This document shows positions 1 to 8,607 of a stretch of DNA of 38,456 nt, piece by piece. Below the pieces are notes generated by a model that did not search any database, was not told where the DNA came from, and was given only the letters and a program-made list of their open reading frames with translations. Source of the stretch: Fibrobacter sp. UWR4 (GTDB lineage: Bacteria > Fibrobacterota > Fibrobacteria > Fibrobacterales > Fibrobacteraceae); contig NZ_QGDU01000032.1 of the NCBI RefSeq assembly GCF_003149045.1, positions 1 to 38,456 of the forward strand, given 5' to 3'. A program made the translations under genes and the position numbers. Every line of letters starts with the position of its first letter. Within the stretch, counting starts at the first letter, position 1.

Positions 1-54
1 TTCAATATTAATCAAAGGATTTCTTTTTTCATGACCGCCAGAAGGCTTTTACGG

Positions 55-77
55 AACTACCGGCCTAGCCGGTAGTT
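55..77 (+). terminator. Hairpin, probable terminator of a gene left of the window
   Basis: A perfect 10-bp inverted repeat (55-64 with 68-77) with a 3-base loop is followed by TTC on the plus strand. No plus-strand gene precedes it in the window, so it would end a transcript starting further left. The T run is short, so termination is an inference from the stem. Confidence 0.45.
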
Positions 78-88
78 TTCAGTTATAC

Positions 89-116
89 AAAAAAGTCCAG
101 TCAAATGACTGGACTT
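89..116 (-). terminator. Rho-independent terminator of tRNA-Val
   Basis: A perfect 11-bp stem (93-103 with 106-116) with a 2-base nominal loop is followed on the minus strand by a run of six T (complement of 89-94). It begins 8 bases after the 3' end of the tRNA, which is where the terminator of a single-gene tRNA transcript should sit. Confidence 0.8.
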
Positions 117-123
117 CTTTCAG

Positions 124-197
<74 letters not shown>

Positions 198-211
198 ATT
201 AAGGTAGCCCA

Positions 212-240
212 ATGATAGAAATGTTATAGGGCTTTGTCAA
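212..240 (-). promoter_or_regulatory. Consensus promoter of tRNA-Val
   Basis: On the minus strand TTGACA (complement of 235-240) is separated by exactly 17 bases from TATCAT (complement of 212-217). The tRNA 5' end lies 14 bases past the -10 box, giving a leader of about 8 bases. This is a near-perfect housekeeping-sigma promoter. Confidence 0.85.
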
Positions 241-264
241 GGGTTTTTGAACTTTTTTGTTGAA

Positions 265-822
265 TCAGTCCCTTTCGTCGTCAGGAATCCAGTAACGTAG
301 ACGCCCTGTAACGTGGATGGGGGGCAAATTTTCGTCACAGGAGTCCTCTCGGCGACAGTCCACGAAGTATAAGTTTAAATCGGCCGTATAGAGGGAATCC
401 TTGATAATTTCGTCAAAATGGATATAACTCTTGTGTGTACTGTCATTTACAAGAGGTGCTTCCGAATGACCATCTACGCGCATCCAGGTAATTTCCTGAA
501 GGTGCCCGTTGATGTTGGCCCTGCTGACGGGTGTCATTTTTTTTGCGGTAACAGGACTCTGTACAAGAAGGGATAATTGGTCGCCTCTATCACTTTTGTC
601 CAAGTCCGTCTGTAAATAGAAGTAGGAGTGGCTGTTGTTGACGTAGAAGGGCGGTTCTGCATCGTTCTTGGATAGTTCGATGGTGTAGGGACCTTCTCCG
701 TTCACCTTGTATTTGATATAGCCACCGCCGTCAATTTCCCAACTGCTATTGATATCACTGCAGCCCATGAACATGATGCCGGCGATCATTGGAAGAGTTG
801 TTTTGACAGTCCTGAACTTCAT
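265..822 (-). CDS. Small lipoprotein of unknown function
   Basis: A 185-residue protein with a lipoprotein signal peptide: a basic start (MKFRTVK), a hydrophobic stretch, and a lipobox-like FMGC with the lipidated Cys at about residue 21. The mature part is mostly polar, with alternating beta-type stretches (IKYKVNGEGPYTIEL, LNLYFVD) and a C-terminal Cys pair (CRREDSC) that could form a disulfide. I recognise no domain. It is divergent from the phosphopantetheinyl transferase gene, with only 39 bases between their starts, so both promoters must lie in or overlap that gap. It is most likely an envelope-anchored protein; no function can be assigned. Confidence 0.8.
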   Translation of the reverse strand: MKFRTVKTTLPMIAGIMFMGCSDINSSWEIDGGGYIKYKVNGEGPYTIELSKNDAEPPFYVNNSHSYFYLQTDLDKSDRGDQLSLLVQSPVTAKKMTPVSRANINGHLQEITWMRVDGHSEAPLVNDSTHKSYIHFDEIIKDSLYTADLNLYFVDCRREDSCDENLPPIHVTGRLRYWIPDDERD

Positions 823-861
823 AACCCTAAACTAGAAATTATCTTTGGGTAGGACTCTTCT

Positions 862-1473
862 ATGGCGGACAATTTCAACATCAGACGGATGGATGTGGTC
901 ACTCCTTGTGGGGTGGTTCATCTGGCTGCGTTCCCTAAAGGAGGGGATGGTATCCCGCCTCATCATGAGGTCATCTTTAGGATATTGTCCGACTATATAG
1001 GCGCCCCTGTAACTGCAGGGGACCTTCTTTCCGTAGAGGGCGAATCCGCGAGCGTTACCCCTAGACCGACATTCCCCAAACTGGATTTTGATGTCAACTG
1101 GACTCACTCAGGAAAGGAATGTGTGGTGGCTTATGGTCCCCGCGGCTCTCTGGTCCAAAACGTGGGGCTCCATCTTGGTGTTGATATGGAAGTCCATAAT
1201 CCCAAACATTTGCGGGTTGCAAAACGCTTTTACGCCCCGGAGGAAAACGTCTGTCTGGAATCCTTGGATGAGGGCTTGCGTTCCCAGGAATTTTTCCGTC
1301 TGTGGTGCCGTAAGGAAGCTCTCTTTAAATGTGTGGGCGGATCGTTCTTTGAGGGGTCTGTAGGTCGGAACGTCCTGGTGAATCCTCTTTCTGACGGAAA
1401 TCGTCTGGTCCATTTCGTGGACCTTCCATGGGATGGTCCTTCTAGCCTTTGTGTGGCTGTGTGTAAGGATTGA
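862..1473 (+). CDS. 4'-phosphopantetheinyl transferase (Sfp/AcpT superfamily)
   Basis: A 203-residue protein with the hallmarks of Sfp-type phosphopantetheinyl transferases, which move 4'-phosphopantetheine from CoA to a serine of acyl or peptidyl carrier proteins. The Mg-binding motif GVDME lies at residues 106-110 (Asp108, Glu110). The second signature FRLWCRKEALFK is at 145-156, with the metal-binding Glu152 and the conserved Lys151. NWTHSG at 79-84 matches the NxSH motif that contacts CoA. The length is typical of the short Sfp/AcpT group. AGGA at 851-854 supports the ATG at 862. No polyketide or peptide synthase gene is nearby, so its partner is probably the fatty-acid ACP or a remote cluster. 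It is transcribed alone, ending at a bidirectional hairpin. Confidence 0.9.
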   Translation: MADNFNIRRMDVVTPCGVVHLAAFPKGGDGIPPHHEVIFRILSDYIGAPVTAGDLLSVEGESASVTPRPTFPKLDFDVNWTHSGKECVVAYGPRGSLVQNVGLHLGVDMEVHNPKHLRVAKRFYAPEENVCLESLDEGLRSQEFFRLWCRKEALFKCVGGSFFEGSVGRNVLVNPLSDGNRLVHFVDLPWDGPSSLCVAVCKD

Positions 1474-1475
1474 AA

Positions 1476-1503
1476 AAAGCCCTCGTATGTGAACGAGGGC
1501 TTT
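1476..1503. terminator. Bidirectional terminator between convergent genes
   Basis: An 11-bp inverted repeat (1476-1486 with 1493-1503; core AGCCCTCGT/ACGAGGGCT) with a 6-base loop and A/T flanks on both sides. It serves the transferase gene on the plus strand and the DUF6941-like gene on the minus strand. Confidence 0.85.
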
Positions 1504-1523
1504 CGTAATGACTTGCCTTGAAA

Positions 1524-1994
1524 TTAAGCGTTGCCGTCTACGGGACCGTCACCGAGGGAGTGTTCGCCTTCGGCAATAGGTGCGCCCGGCTGCTTGGGGG
1601 CTTCCAGGACGTACAGCGGCAGGCTGATCAGTTCTTCTCCATCCACAGAGAGGCGGATAATGTACTTGTCCGGACGCTGGATGGGGAGGCGCTGCAGGTT
1701 CAGGACCAAGTTCACTGCTGCGGTATCGAAACCCTGTGCAACCGGTTCCAGAGGAATCTTGGACTGCATGGGGGGGACGATGGGCTTGCCGACCACGTCT
1801 TCGAATACAAGGGACAGGTCGTGCTGGCCTGCTTCTGCACGCTGGTAGCGGATGCGGAATGCTGCAGAGCACTGAGGAATTGCCATGGGGAACTGCGGTG
1901 CAAAAATACGGTCAAATGCGCCCAGCATGTTCAGGCGGCCGCCCATGCCGTTTGCGGTTGCTGCGTCACAGATTGCTGCAATTTCAATATTCAT
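1524..1994 (-). CDS. DUF6941-like conserved protein, coupled to the giant lipoprotein
   Basis: A 156-residue soluble protein without signal peptide. The N-terminus (MNIEIAAICDAA, then LNMLGAFDRIFA at about 22-33) has the layout I associate with the DUF6941 family: an opening beta strand followed by a (L/V)(N)(L/V)LGAFD-type motif. The rest is predicted beta-rich and ends in a Gly/Pro/Glu-rich tail from about residue 135. Function is unknown. Its ATG overlaps the TAA of the upstream 1792-residue lipoprotein gene (TAATG at 1992-1996), which implies translation by termination-reinitiation and a matched production ratio. The bidirectional hairpin at 1476-1503 ends the operon. Confidence 0.75.
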   Translation of the reverse strand: MNIEIAAICDAATANGMGGRLNMLGAFDRIFAPQFPMAIPQCSAAFRIRYQRAEAGQHDLSLVFEDVVGKPIVPPMQSKIPLEPVAQGFDTAAVNLVLNLQRLPIQRPDKYIIRLSVDGEELISLPLYVLEAPKQPGAPIAEGEHSLGDGPVDGNA

Positions 1995-4900
1995 TAATGG
2001 ATCTCCCAGTTGTCGGCCACATACTTCATGAGGATGGGCCCGTTGTTATTAGACTTGTCGCCAGTTGCTCGGCCTAGCATGGATACAAGGACTTTTCCGT
2101 CGTTGTCCATTGCCAGGTTCGGACTGGAACCGCGTAAGTTGTATACTTTAGCATTGTAGAAAACTGCACTGAAGTATGGCAACTGGTTTTCTCCGTAGAA
2201 GGTCCATTTGTCGTCATTCAGTCTAAATACGTGGACTTGGGAGGTGCCGGGACGTCCTGCATCGTCAATTGCGACGTAGACTTTTTCGTTGCTTGCTACA
2301 AGACTAATATGGTAGGCGATATAGCCTTCATACAAGGGCTTGGAGAATGCGTTGCCAGTCTTTGTCCAGGAAATCTTTGTTCCACTTACAGTTCCCTTGT
2401 GGACGTAGGGACCGTAACTTTCCACATCTCTATTCAGGAAGCCCATATAGAATGTGCTAGAATTTGCAACGGCAAGGTTGATTCCATTTACATTCTTGGC
2501 GAAATTTTCATTTGAACTTTGCTGGGTGTAGGTGCTGTTGAGCAATGCGCTGGAGGCGTTATACTCGGATGTGGTATCCACAGCGACGACAACCAAATTT
2601 CCATTGGGCATGAACTCTGCAGCGATTTCGCGGAATTTCATAGACCTTTTATCTTTCTGTATAGACAGGATGTTCTTGCTTGACCAACTGGTCCCGCTAA
2701 GAGTTGCCAGATAGTTCAGCTTATCGGATTTCTTCACGTATACAACGATAGGAGCCTTCGTAGATGGATTACAAAGCAGCTTGGGACTTGTGACGGAGGA
2801 AATGGATGTTGCATTACCGAAGTCGGAGGTTGCCTTTGCGGATTTGTAAACACTGAACTTATTGGAGGTTTCAAGAACACCGACGTATAGATCTGTTCCG
2901 TCCGTAGCCATCTTGATGGTTGTAATGGAATCTGTGGTGGTTGCGGAGGCAACGGGAGCCAGTGTGCCGTCCTTCAAGGTGCCGACCTTCACGGTGTTCT
3001 TGTCAGAGAGGTACGCAACCACAGGGATGTTGTTCACCATGGTTAGAACAGGAGCGGTATTCATCTTGGAAACGGCAAGAACCGTGTCTTTACCCATGTT
3101 TCTCCAGGCCTTCTTGAAGTAGACCGTATGGCTTACCGTTTCAGCCTGGTGTCTAGCCTTGAAGGCTGCGGTGGTGGGGTTCATGGTACTGTCATAGTAG
3201 TCCAAGGTGATGGTCATGGAACCTTCACTGGTGCTTCTGATAAAGGCTGCGTTGAATTCGTATTTGCTTGTGTCCAGGGTGCCGTCAGGTTCTCCTCGGT
3301 AGAAACTGTTGCTCTTATCGCCGAGGTTGCTGAATTTCCAGTTAAAGGTCTGGCTGTTCTTGTTGCCCAGTTCGCCCAGTTTGGAATTCATTCCACCCCA
3401 TTTGTCTGTGTAGAAGTAGATGGCCTGGTTATCGACTGCATCATCACCGCTCCACGGATAAACTGTATCGGCGGCGGTAATGACACCTACAGGGTGCTGC
3501 TTCATGATACGTATGGTCGTAGTGTCGCTGAAGGTTGCCTTGGTGCTGGCTTCCTCTGCAGAAACGATACAGTACATGTCCACACCCTTTTCTGAGTAGG
3601 ATGAATCTTTGGGAACAGCGAAGGACTTGTTGTTCTTTTCGTAATCGTATTTGGTTATGGACTTCTCAAGAGAACTTCCATCCTTGATGGATTTACATTC
3701 CCAGGTGAACCAGTTGATGCCTTGCCATACATCGTTCACCTTTGCGTTTAATGAGAATCCATCGCCAATATTGAGAGTAAGCTGTTCGTCTGTCACCCAG
3801 ATCTTGGGCTGGTCGGTGGAGAACTTCAGGGTCATGGTATCGGTAGCTACGTTACCGTCGTTGTCAGTTGCGCGGGCGACGCAGTAGTAGAAGGCTTCCG
3901 GAGCGGGGGCTTTCCATACGGTATCATAGGCGGCGACAGTCTTCCAGTTTACTGCAATCTGTTCAGGAGTGCCGCAGCTCCATTCTCGCTTGACAATGGA
4001 TCCCGGATCGGAAGGAACTCTGTTGTCGTCAGTTGCTGTTGCCCCTAACTGGATGTTGTAACCTTCGCGGATGGTCAGGCTTTCATTGTTGACCGTTACG
4101 GTGGGCGGTGCAAGAATGATATTGATGGAAACGGTGTCCTTGGCCGTGTTTCCGTCATCATCGGTGACTCGGATGACGCACTTGTAATTGTCCTGTGCCG
4201 TGGATGGCATGCGTAGTTTGGCGTAGGAACTGGATGTGCTGGTAACATTCATACCGATGTTGACAGATCCTGCTGAGCCGCAGCCCCATTCATATTTCAC
4301 CAGCGTGCCTAAGGAGTCCTTGGCGATGGCGTTAACTTCGATAGTATCGTTGATGGTGACGGTCTCGTAAACTTCCGGAAGCATGGCTGTTACTGAGGGA
4401 CGGCCGACTACGATCTTGTAGGTGGCGGTGTCGCGAGCTTCGTTTCCGTCATCATCCTTGACCATGACGACGCAGTAGTACTTGTCCATGTCGTTGGACG
4501 GCATCTTGACGGATGTTTCTGCACCGGGCATTACGGTCCAGCTAGGATCGGAAAGTTCTCCCAGATTATCGCTGCAAGCGACGTTGTATTCTACAATGGA
4601 ACCGAGTTCGTCGTTGGCGATTGCCTTGATGGGGGTAACTGCATTGATCTTTACGGTGGCGGACTTCGTTGCCAGGGTGACGGTGGGAAGGTCGAGCAAT
4701 GTCTTGAACACGAGAGTGTCCGGTTCACTTTCTTCGCCATCATCGTCCATTGCCTTGAAGTAGCAGGTGTAGCTATCTGTTTCTGTACCCGGCAGTGTGA
4801 TGGTAACACTTTCGGTAATGCTTGCGGCTGGAGTTTCGATAGCCTTTTCCTGGTCCGGATCCAGGATGGGGGTCACGCCCTTCTGGGCGTTGAAGCAATT

Positions 4901-7372
4901 CCACTTGAGCTTGTTGACGGTGCCAAACTTATCGTTTGCGGTTACCTGAATATCAACTTTGCTATGGATCTTGTAGCCCTTGCTACTGGGATCCTTGACG
5001 ATTGCGCTTACGGAAGGAGGATCGCTAATTACTGCCACGATGACAGTGTCTGCGCCCTTCTTATCGGGTTCTACAACGTCAGTCACGCTAGCGATAACCT
5101 TGTAGGTTCCTGCCTTGCTGAAGGCGAGCGTGCCGTTTTCTTCGTTAGTGGGGCAGGTGTAACCGCTGGAAATATTTTCGCCACATGTCCAGCTGATCGT
5201 AAAGTCGTTGCCGCCTTGACCCTTGACTGCCTTTACCTTGAAATCAATGGGGTCGTTGACTGTGACGGTGGCCTTGAAACCTGGTTCCGTGAACATGATT
5301 ACAGGGTTCAGACCGAGAACGCCGAACTTGACCTGGCGTTCCAGAAGAACTCCGTTTTCTTCGTAGGTGGCGGTCATCAGGTAGTCCACATCCGGCTTGG
5401 CGGTGGGGATGTCGTCAAATGTGATGGTGAGGGTCGCCTTGCCGTTTTCATCGGCGTTGGTCTTCTTGGTCTTTGTCACGATCTTGTCGCCATCCTGTTC
5501 TTCCCAGGTCCATGTAATGGACTGGGCTGCCGGCAGGGCGTTGTTGACTTGGGCTGTAAACACCAGGGATTCGGTGGATGAGATCACTTCCTTCTGGGCG
5601 CCGTTTACATCCAGAGTCATGGTTGTTGCACTTACGACGATGTCCTGTTTGACTTCGGTCTTGTTGCCGGAGATGTCCTTTGCGCCGTATACGAGATGGT
5701 GTACTCCATCCGTCAGTTCGGTAAGATTTGCCTTGCAGTTGGAAACAGGTTCTCCATGGACCTTGCCGCAGGTCAGAGCCTGCTTTGCGTCGTCCAATGT
5801 AGCGTATACAGTGTCGATATGGCTACCCAGGTCGCGAGTGTACACGGTCATGCTGTATTCGCGAACGCTCAGGGTATCTACATTGTCCACCAGCAGGACT
5901 GGAGCGGCAGTGTCTTTCAAAATCATTTCCGGCACAGGGTATTCGCCAGATTCAATGTATAGTTCCTTTATGGTGTAGAGGGCGTATTCCTTTTCTGTAG
6001 AGGACTTTGCCGTGACGTTGAAGGTTCCGCTGCTATCTACGGTAACGGTGTAGTTTCCGTTGGCGTCAGTCACCGCGTCATAAATCTTGTTGCCATCGCT
6101 GAATTCCACACGGATTCCGGTATGGTTGGTTCGGTTTTCGAACTTGGCAACGCCGGTAAAGACCGCTTCCGTGGAATTTTTCTGCCCGATAAAGAAGTTC
6201 CAGGGACGGCTGGTATTGCTGTTGGTCTTGATGCGTTCCATCCAAACGGTGTCGTAACCATCGGTAGCCAGCATTTCCCAATAGATTCGTCCTTCCAAAC
6301 TCTTAGAGGGATTGTTTAACAACGTGATGACATTTTCCCCGGCCGCATTGCGAGGTTCAAACATATTCAGAACGTAGTTTTCCACAATCAGGTCATCGTC
6401 TGTAAATGCTGTGGTAGGAGCCTTGCCGCTTAGGGACTTCTGTGCCCATATTGTGTAGCGGATGTCCTTGGGATTGTCTACGTCCGTCACCTTGTAGTAG
6501 AAGAAGAATGCTTCTTCTGAAGTGTAGTGGCGGGAGCCGTCTTCCGGACTAATAATGGAAAGTTTCGGAAGCTGGTTGAAATGGAGGTTTACGCTGTCCT
6601 GGGTTTCGTTGCCGTCATCATCAACGACGATGACGTAAATTTTTTGGTTGCCCATGGAGTCAATATAGGCGGTGTCGTTTTCGATGGTCAGGTTGAATAC
6701 ATCGTCCTTGTCTTCGGGTTGAGTGTATTTCCATTCCTTAGCTTCGCCCTTTCCGCTTGCATCCAGATCCACCAGAATTTTCTCGATGGTCCCGAAAGAA
6801 TCTGTTGCGGTGATGGGGAAGGTGATATTTCCGTTATGACGGGTCCAGAGGGTGTCCTTAGGAACCTTGAGAACGGGCTTTGTGTTGATGACCTTAATGT
6901 AGGCACGCTTGGTGTTCGTTCCTGCTGTGTCGGTTGCGTTGTTACCGTCCGTTGCAATAAAGAGGGGATAGTAGACGCCTTCTTCGGCATAGGCCCAGGC
7001 TTGGGGTTTGGCGTTATCACCGATGATAACGGTGTCCTTGCCGTCCTTCTTAGTCAGATTCCACTGGAAACGGTAGATCTTATCCACATTGCGAGGAAGG
7101 ATGCCCATCATGTAGACGGTGTCGTTTATGGAAACCGTCAGAGTGTCGGGCAGGGAATCCGCCTCGTTTACCGGGGTATTAGCGAGAGAATCCAGGAATG
7201 CCTGGGGGTTCTCGAAGTTGGTGGTGGATACGTAGACTCTGGAATGATTATTCTGCAGACTGACGTTTTCCTTGAGAGGAGACTCTCTGGAACAGTTGAC
7301 CAGAGCGCCCAATAAGGCTAAATCAAGGACGATTGTGAGAAAACGATGTAAACCCATGGCAAAACCCTTCAT
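1994..7372 (-). CDS. Giant multidomain Ig-repeat lipoprotein (1792 residues)
   Basis: The signal sequence is hydrophobic and followed by NCSRES. The Cys at about residue 27 is a probable lipid site, although Asn at -1 is unusual for a lipobox. The second Met (MGLHRF) is an alternative start. Ig/PKD-like modules run from about 160 to 400. A carboxypeptidase-regulatory-like module at about 403-490 contains the DANGNYTVTVDSSGTFNV signature. At least six further Ig-like repeats cover about 690-1290, each with a paired Cys pattern (W-x-C near the start; Y-x-C or Y-Y-C near the end, followed by DDDGN). About residues 1440-1792 carry repeated short beta motifs of the VVAYL, LYVGVL and PIVVYV kind, which suggests a beta-propeller. 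Likely role: a cell-surface binding or adhesion protein. No catalytic motif was seen. It is first in an operon with the DUF6941-like gene. Confidence 0.88.
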   Translation of the reverse strand: MKGFAMGLHRFLTIVLDLALLGALVNCSRESPLKENVSLQNNHSRVYVSTTNFENPQAFLDSLANTPVNEADSLPDTLTVSINDTVYMMGILPRNVDKIYRFQWNLTKKDGKDTVIIGDNAKPQAWAYAEEGVYYPLFIATDGNNATDTAGTNTKRAYIKVINTKPVLKVPKDTLWTRHNGNITFPITATDSFGTIEKILVDLDASGKGEAKEWKYTQPEDKDDVFNLTIENDTAYIDSMGNQKIYVIVVDDDGNETQDSVNLHFNQLPKLSIISPEDGSRHYTSEEAFFFYYKVTDVDNPKDIRYTIWAQKSLSGKAPTTAFTDDDLIVENYVLNMFEPRNAAGENVITLLNNPSKSLEGRIYWEMLATDGYDTVWMERIKTNSNTSRPWNFFIGQKNSTEAVFTGVAKFENRTNHTGIRVEFSDGNKIYDAVTDANGNYTVTVDSSGTFNVTAKSSTEKEYALYTIKELYIESGEYPVPEMILKDTAAPVLLVDNVDTLSVREYSMTVYTRDLGSHIDTVYATLDDAKQALTCGKVHGEPVSNCKANLTELTDGVHHLVYGAKDISGNKTEVKQDIVVSATTMTLDVNGAQKEVISSTESLVFTAQVNNALPAAQSITWTWEEQDGDKIVTKTKKTNADENGKATLTITFDDIPTAKPDVDYLMTATYEENGVLLERQVKFGVLGLNPVIMFTEPGFKATVTVNDPIDFKVKAVKGQGGNDFTISWTCGENISSGYTCPTNEENGTLAFSKAGTYKVIASVTDVVEPDKKGADTVIVAVISDPPSVSAIVKDPSSKGYKIHSKVDIQVTANDKFGTVNKLKWNCFNAQKGVTPILDPDQEKAIETPAASITESVTITLPGTETDSYTCYFKAMDDDGEESEPDTLVFKTLLDLPTVTLATKSATVKINAVTPIKAIANDELGSIVEYNVACSDNLGELSDPSWTVMPGAETSVKMPSNDMDKYYCVVMVKDDDGNEARDTATYKIVVGRPSVTAMLPEVYETVTINDTIEVNAIAKDSLGTLVKYEWGCGSAGSVNIGMNVTSTSSSYAKLRMPSTAQDNYKCVIRVTDDDGNTAKDTVSINIILAPPTVTVNNESLTIREGYNIQLGATATDDNRVPSDPGSIVKREWSCGTPEQIAVNWKTVAAYDTVWKAPAPEAFYYCVARATDNDGNVATDTMTLKFSTDQPKIWVTDEQLTLNIGDGFSLNAKVNDVWQGINWFTWECKSIKDGSSLEKSITKYDYEKNNKSFAVPKDSSYSEKGVDMYCIVSAEEASTKATFSDTTTIRIMKQHPVGVITAADTVYPWSGDDAVDNQAIYFYTDKWGGMNSKLGELGNKNSQTFNWKFSNLGDKSNSFYRGEPDGTLDTSKYEFNAAFIRSTSEGSMTITLDYYDSTMNPTTAAFKARHQAETVSHTVYFKKAWRNMGKDTVLAVSKMNTAPVLTMVNNIPVVAYLSDKNTVKVGTLKDGTLAPVASATTTDSITTIKMATDGTDLYVGVLETSNKFSVYKSAKATSDFGNATSISSVTSPKLLCNPSTKAPIVVYVKKSDKLNYLATLSGTSWSSKNILSIQKDKRSMKFREIAAEFMPNGNLVVVAVDTTSEYNASSALLNSTYTQQSSNENFAKNVNGINLAVANSSTFYMGFLNRDVESYGPYVHKGTVSGTKISWTKTGNAFSKPLYEGYIAYHISLVASNEKVYVAIDDAGRPGTSQVHVFRLNDDKWTFYGENQLPYFSAVFYNAKVYNLRGSSPNLAMDNDGKVLVSMLGRATGDKSNNNGPILMKYVADNWEIH

Positions 7373-7456
7373 AAATCAAACACAAAATTATCAAGTATAA
7401 TCTATCTTTTTTTTTACAAAAGGTGATAAGGTTCAACGCACGGATGGAGCTTTGAA

Positions 7457-8338
7457 ATGGATGTAATACCTCTCTGGTACTGGTTGATCGTGTTTTTTGT
7501 TTTCGGCGCCTGCGTTGGGAGTTTCTACAACGTAATTGTGTACCGTATGCCTCGCGGAATCTCCCTGGTGAATCCTCCTTCCCATTGCCCACTTTGCAAG
7601 AAAAGAATCCCCCTCTACTTGAATTTGCCTATTATTGGCTGGATTATTCTAAGAGGGAAGACCGCCTGCTGCCATAAGCCTTTGAACATCATCTATCCCA
7701 TTGGGGAATCCCTGTGCGGTTTGCTGGGGGCCCTTGCCCTTTTTGCGGCCGTAGCGGTAAACTATGGTGGTGTGGTTCCTGAACTTTTCAGTGCCCCGGT
7801 GGTGGCGCCTGCGGTGTGGGCCGATGCCTTGGCCATGTTCTGGCTGTTACTTGCTGTATATCCGGTTTGTGCCGTGGATTTTAAGTACAAGCTGATTCCG
7901 GATTCCATGAGCATTGGCGGCATTGTTGCCGGACTTGCCCTGTCTTTTATTCCTGGCGGGATTACACCGCTGCAGAGCTTGATCGGTGCAGTTGCTGCAG
8001 GGGGTGGCCTCTGGCTTCTGGGCGTTATTGCTAGCAAGGTCTTCAAGAAGGAAGCCATGGGCTTCGGGGATGTAAAGCTTCTCGCGGGATATGGCGCCCT
8101 CATGGGCGTCCAGTCTGCATTTATGATTCTGGTCATTGCCGCCATCGTAGGCATTATCGTCATGATTCCTTACGCCAAGATGCAGGCGAAGGTGGCCGCC
8201 AAGGCATCCGTCGACGACTCCGAAGACGCTCCGGGCCAGATCCCCTTCGGGCCGTTCCTTGCCATTGCCGCTCCCGTAATTTACCTGTGGGGCGGTACGC
8301 TGCTGCAGATGTATTTGCAGTTTGTCATTGGGGAATAA
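7457..8338 (+). CDS. pilD: Prepilin peptidase (type IV leader peptidase, A24 family)
   Basis: A 293-residue polytopic membrane protein that cleaves and N-methylates type IV pilins and pseudopilins. The N-terminal domain starts with GACVGSFYNVIVYRMPRG, followed by the zinc-type cysteines C44-P-L-C47 and Cys71-Cys72. The aspartyl protease core has Asp141 in AVDFKYKLIPD and Asp205 in GFGDVK (about 202-207), both in canonical context. Around seven or eight hydrophobic helices follow the family pattern. The second zinc pair is altered: Thr69 stands where the first Cys of CxxC is expected. GGAG at 7446-7449 sets the ATG at 7457. It is divergent from the giant lipoprotein gene, with 84 bases between the starts. 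No pilin or pilus assembly gene is adjacent. Confidence 0.95.
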   Translation: MDVIPLWYWLIVFFVFGACVGSFYNVIVYRMPRGISLVNPPSHCPLCKKRIPLYLNLPIIGWIILRGKTACCHKPLNIIYPIGESLCGLLGALALFAAVAVNYGGVVPELFSAPVVAPAVWADALAMFWLLLAVYPVCAVDFKYKLIPDSMSIGGIVAGLALSFIPGGITPLQSLIGAVAAGGGLWLLGVIASKVFKKEAMGFGDVKLLAGYGALMGVQSAFMILVIAAIVGIIVMIPYAKMQAKVAAKASVDDSEDAPGQIPFGPFLAIAAPVIYLWGGTLLQMYLQFVIGE

Positions 8339-8360
8339 CTGGTTTTTAAGTTTACAAGTC

Positions 8361-8390
8361 GATTTTACCCATTTTTACCCATTTTACCTA
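8361..8390. repeat. Short direct repeats leading into palindrome 1
   Basis: Three consecutive versions of ATTTTACC(C/T) follow one another (GATTTTACCC, ATTTTTACCC, ATTTTACCTA) just after the prepilin peptidase stop. The third forms the left arm of the first palindrome. Confidence 0.6.
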
Positions 8391-8426
8391 TAAACGGGCT
8401 TTAATTGCAGCTTTTATAGGTAAAAT
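8381..8426. repeat. Palindrome 1 (14-bp arms)
   Basis: ATTTTACCTATAAA at 8381-8394 is perfectly inverted at 8413-8426 around an 18-base loop. It lies between convergent genes and is AT-rich, so it is not a typical GC-rich terminator. The same arms recur at 8540-8582. Confidence 0.8.
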
Positions 8427-8539
8427 GTTATTTTGTTTGTAAAAAAAGTCGCCCGTTGCATGCCTAAAACCGCTGAAAAAGCTGTTTGACGGGCCTAAGT
8501 TGACGAAAAAATGTCTTTTTTTGCTTGTTATGTCCCGAC

Positions 8540-8582
8540 TTTTACCTATAAAACGGTGTGAAAACTCGCTTTTATAGGTAAT
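8540..8582. repeat. Palindrome 2 (12-bp arms), same sequence family as palindrome 1
   Basis: TTACCTATAAAA at 8542-8553 is inverted at 8570-8581 around a 16-base loop. The arms and adjoining bases (CGG after the left arm, GC before the right arm) match palindrome 1, so the two are direct repeats about 158 bases apart. Together they bound a segment of about 200 bp with matching terminal inverted repeats. Confidence 0.8.
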
Positions 8583-8607
8583 TTCATGCAAAAAACGAAT
8601 TCAAAAG

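Noticed and set aside
1518-1997. Plus-strand gene opposite the DUF6941-like gene
   Set aside because: The translated product is Cys/His-rich without family pattern, while the minus strand gives a family-like protein with TAATG coupling.
6527-7315. Plus-strand frame inside the giant lipoprotein gene
   Set aside because: It is antisense to the signal peptide and first Ig-like region of a well-supported 1792-residue protein; the composition is typical of an antisense shadow.
8388-8591. Small minus-strand gene between the prepilin peptidase and the 566-residue lipoprotein
   Set aside because: It spans the two palindromes, has no family pattern and is explained by the AT-rich repeat structure.
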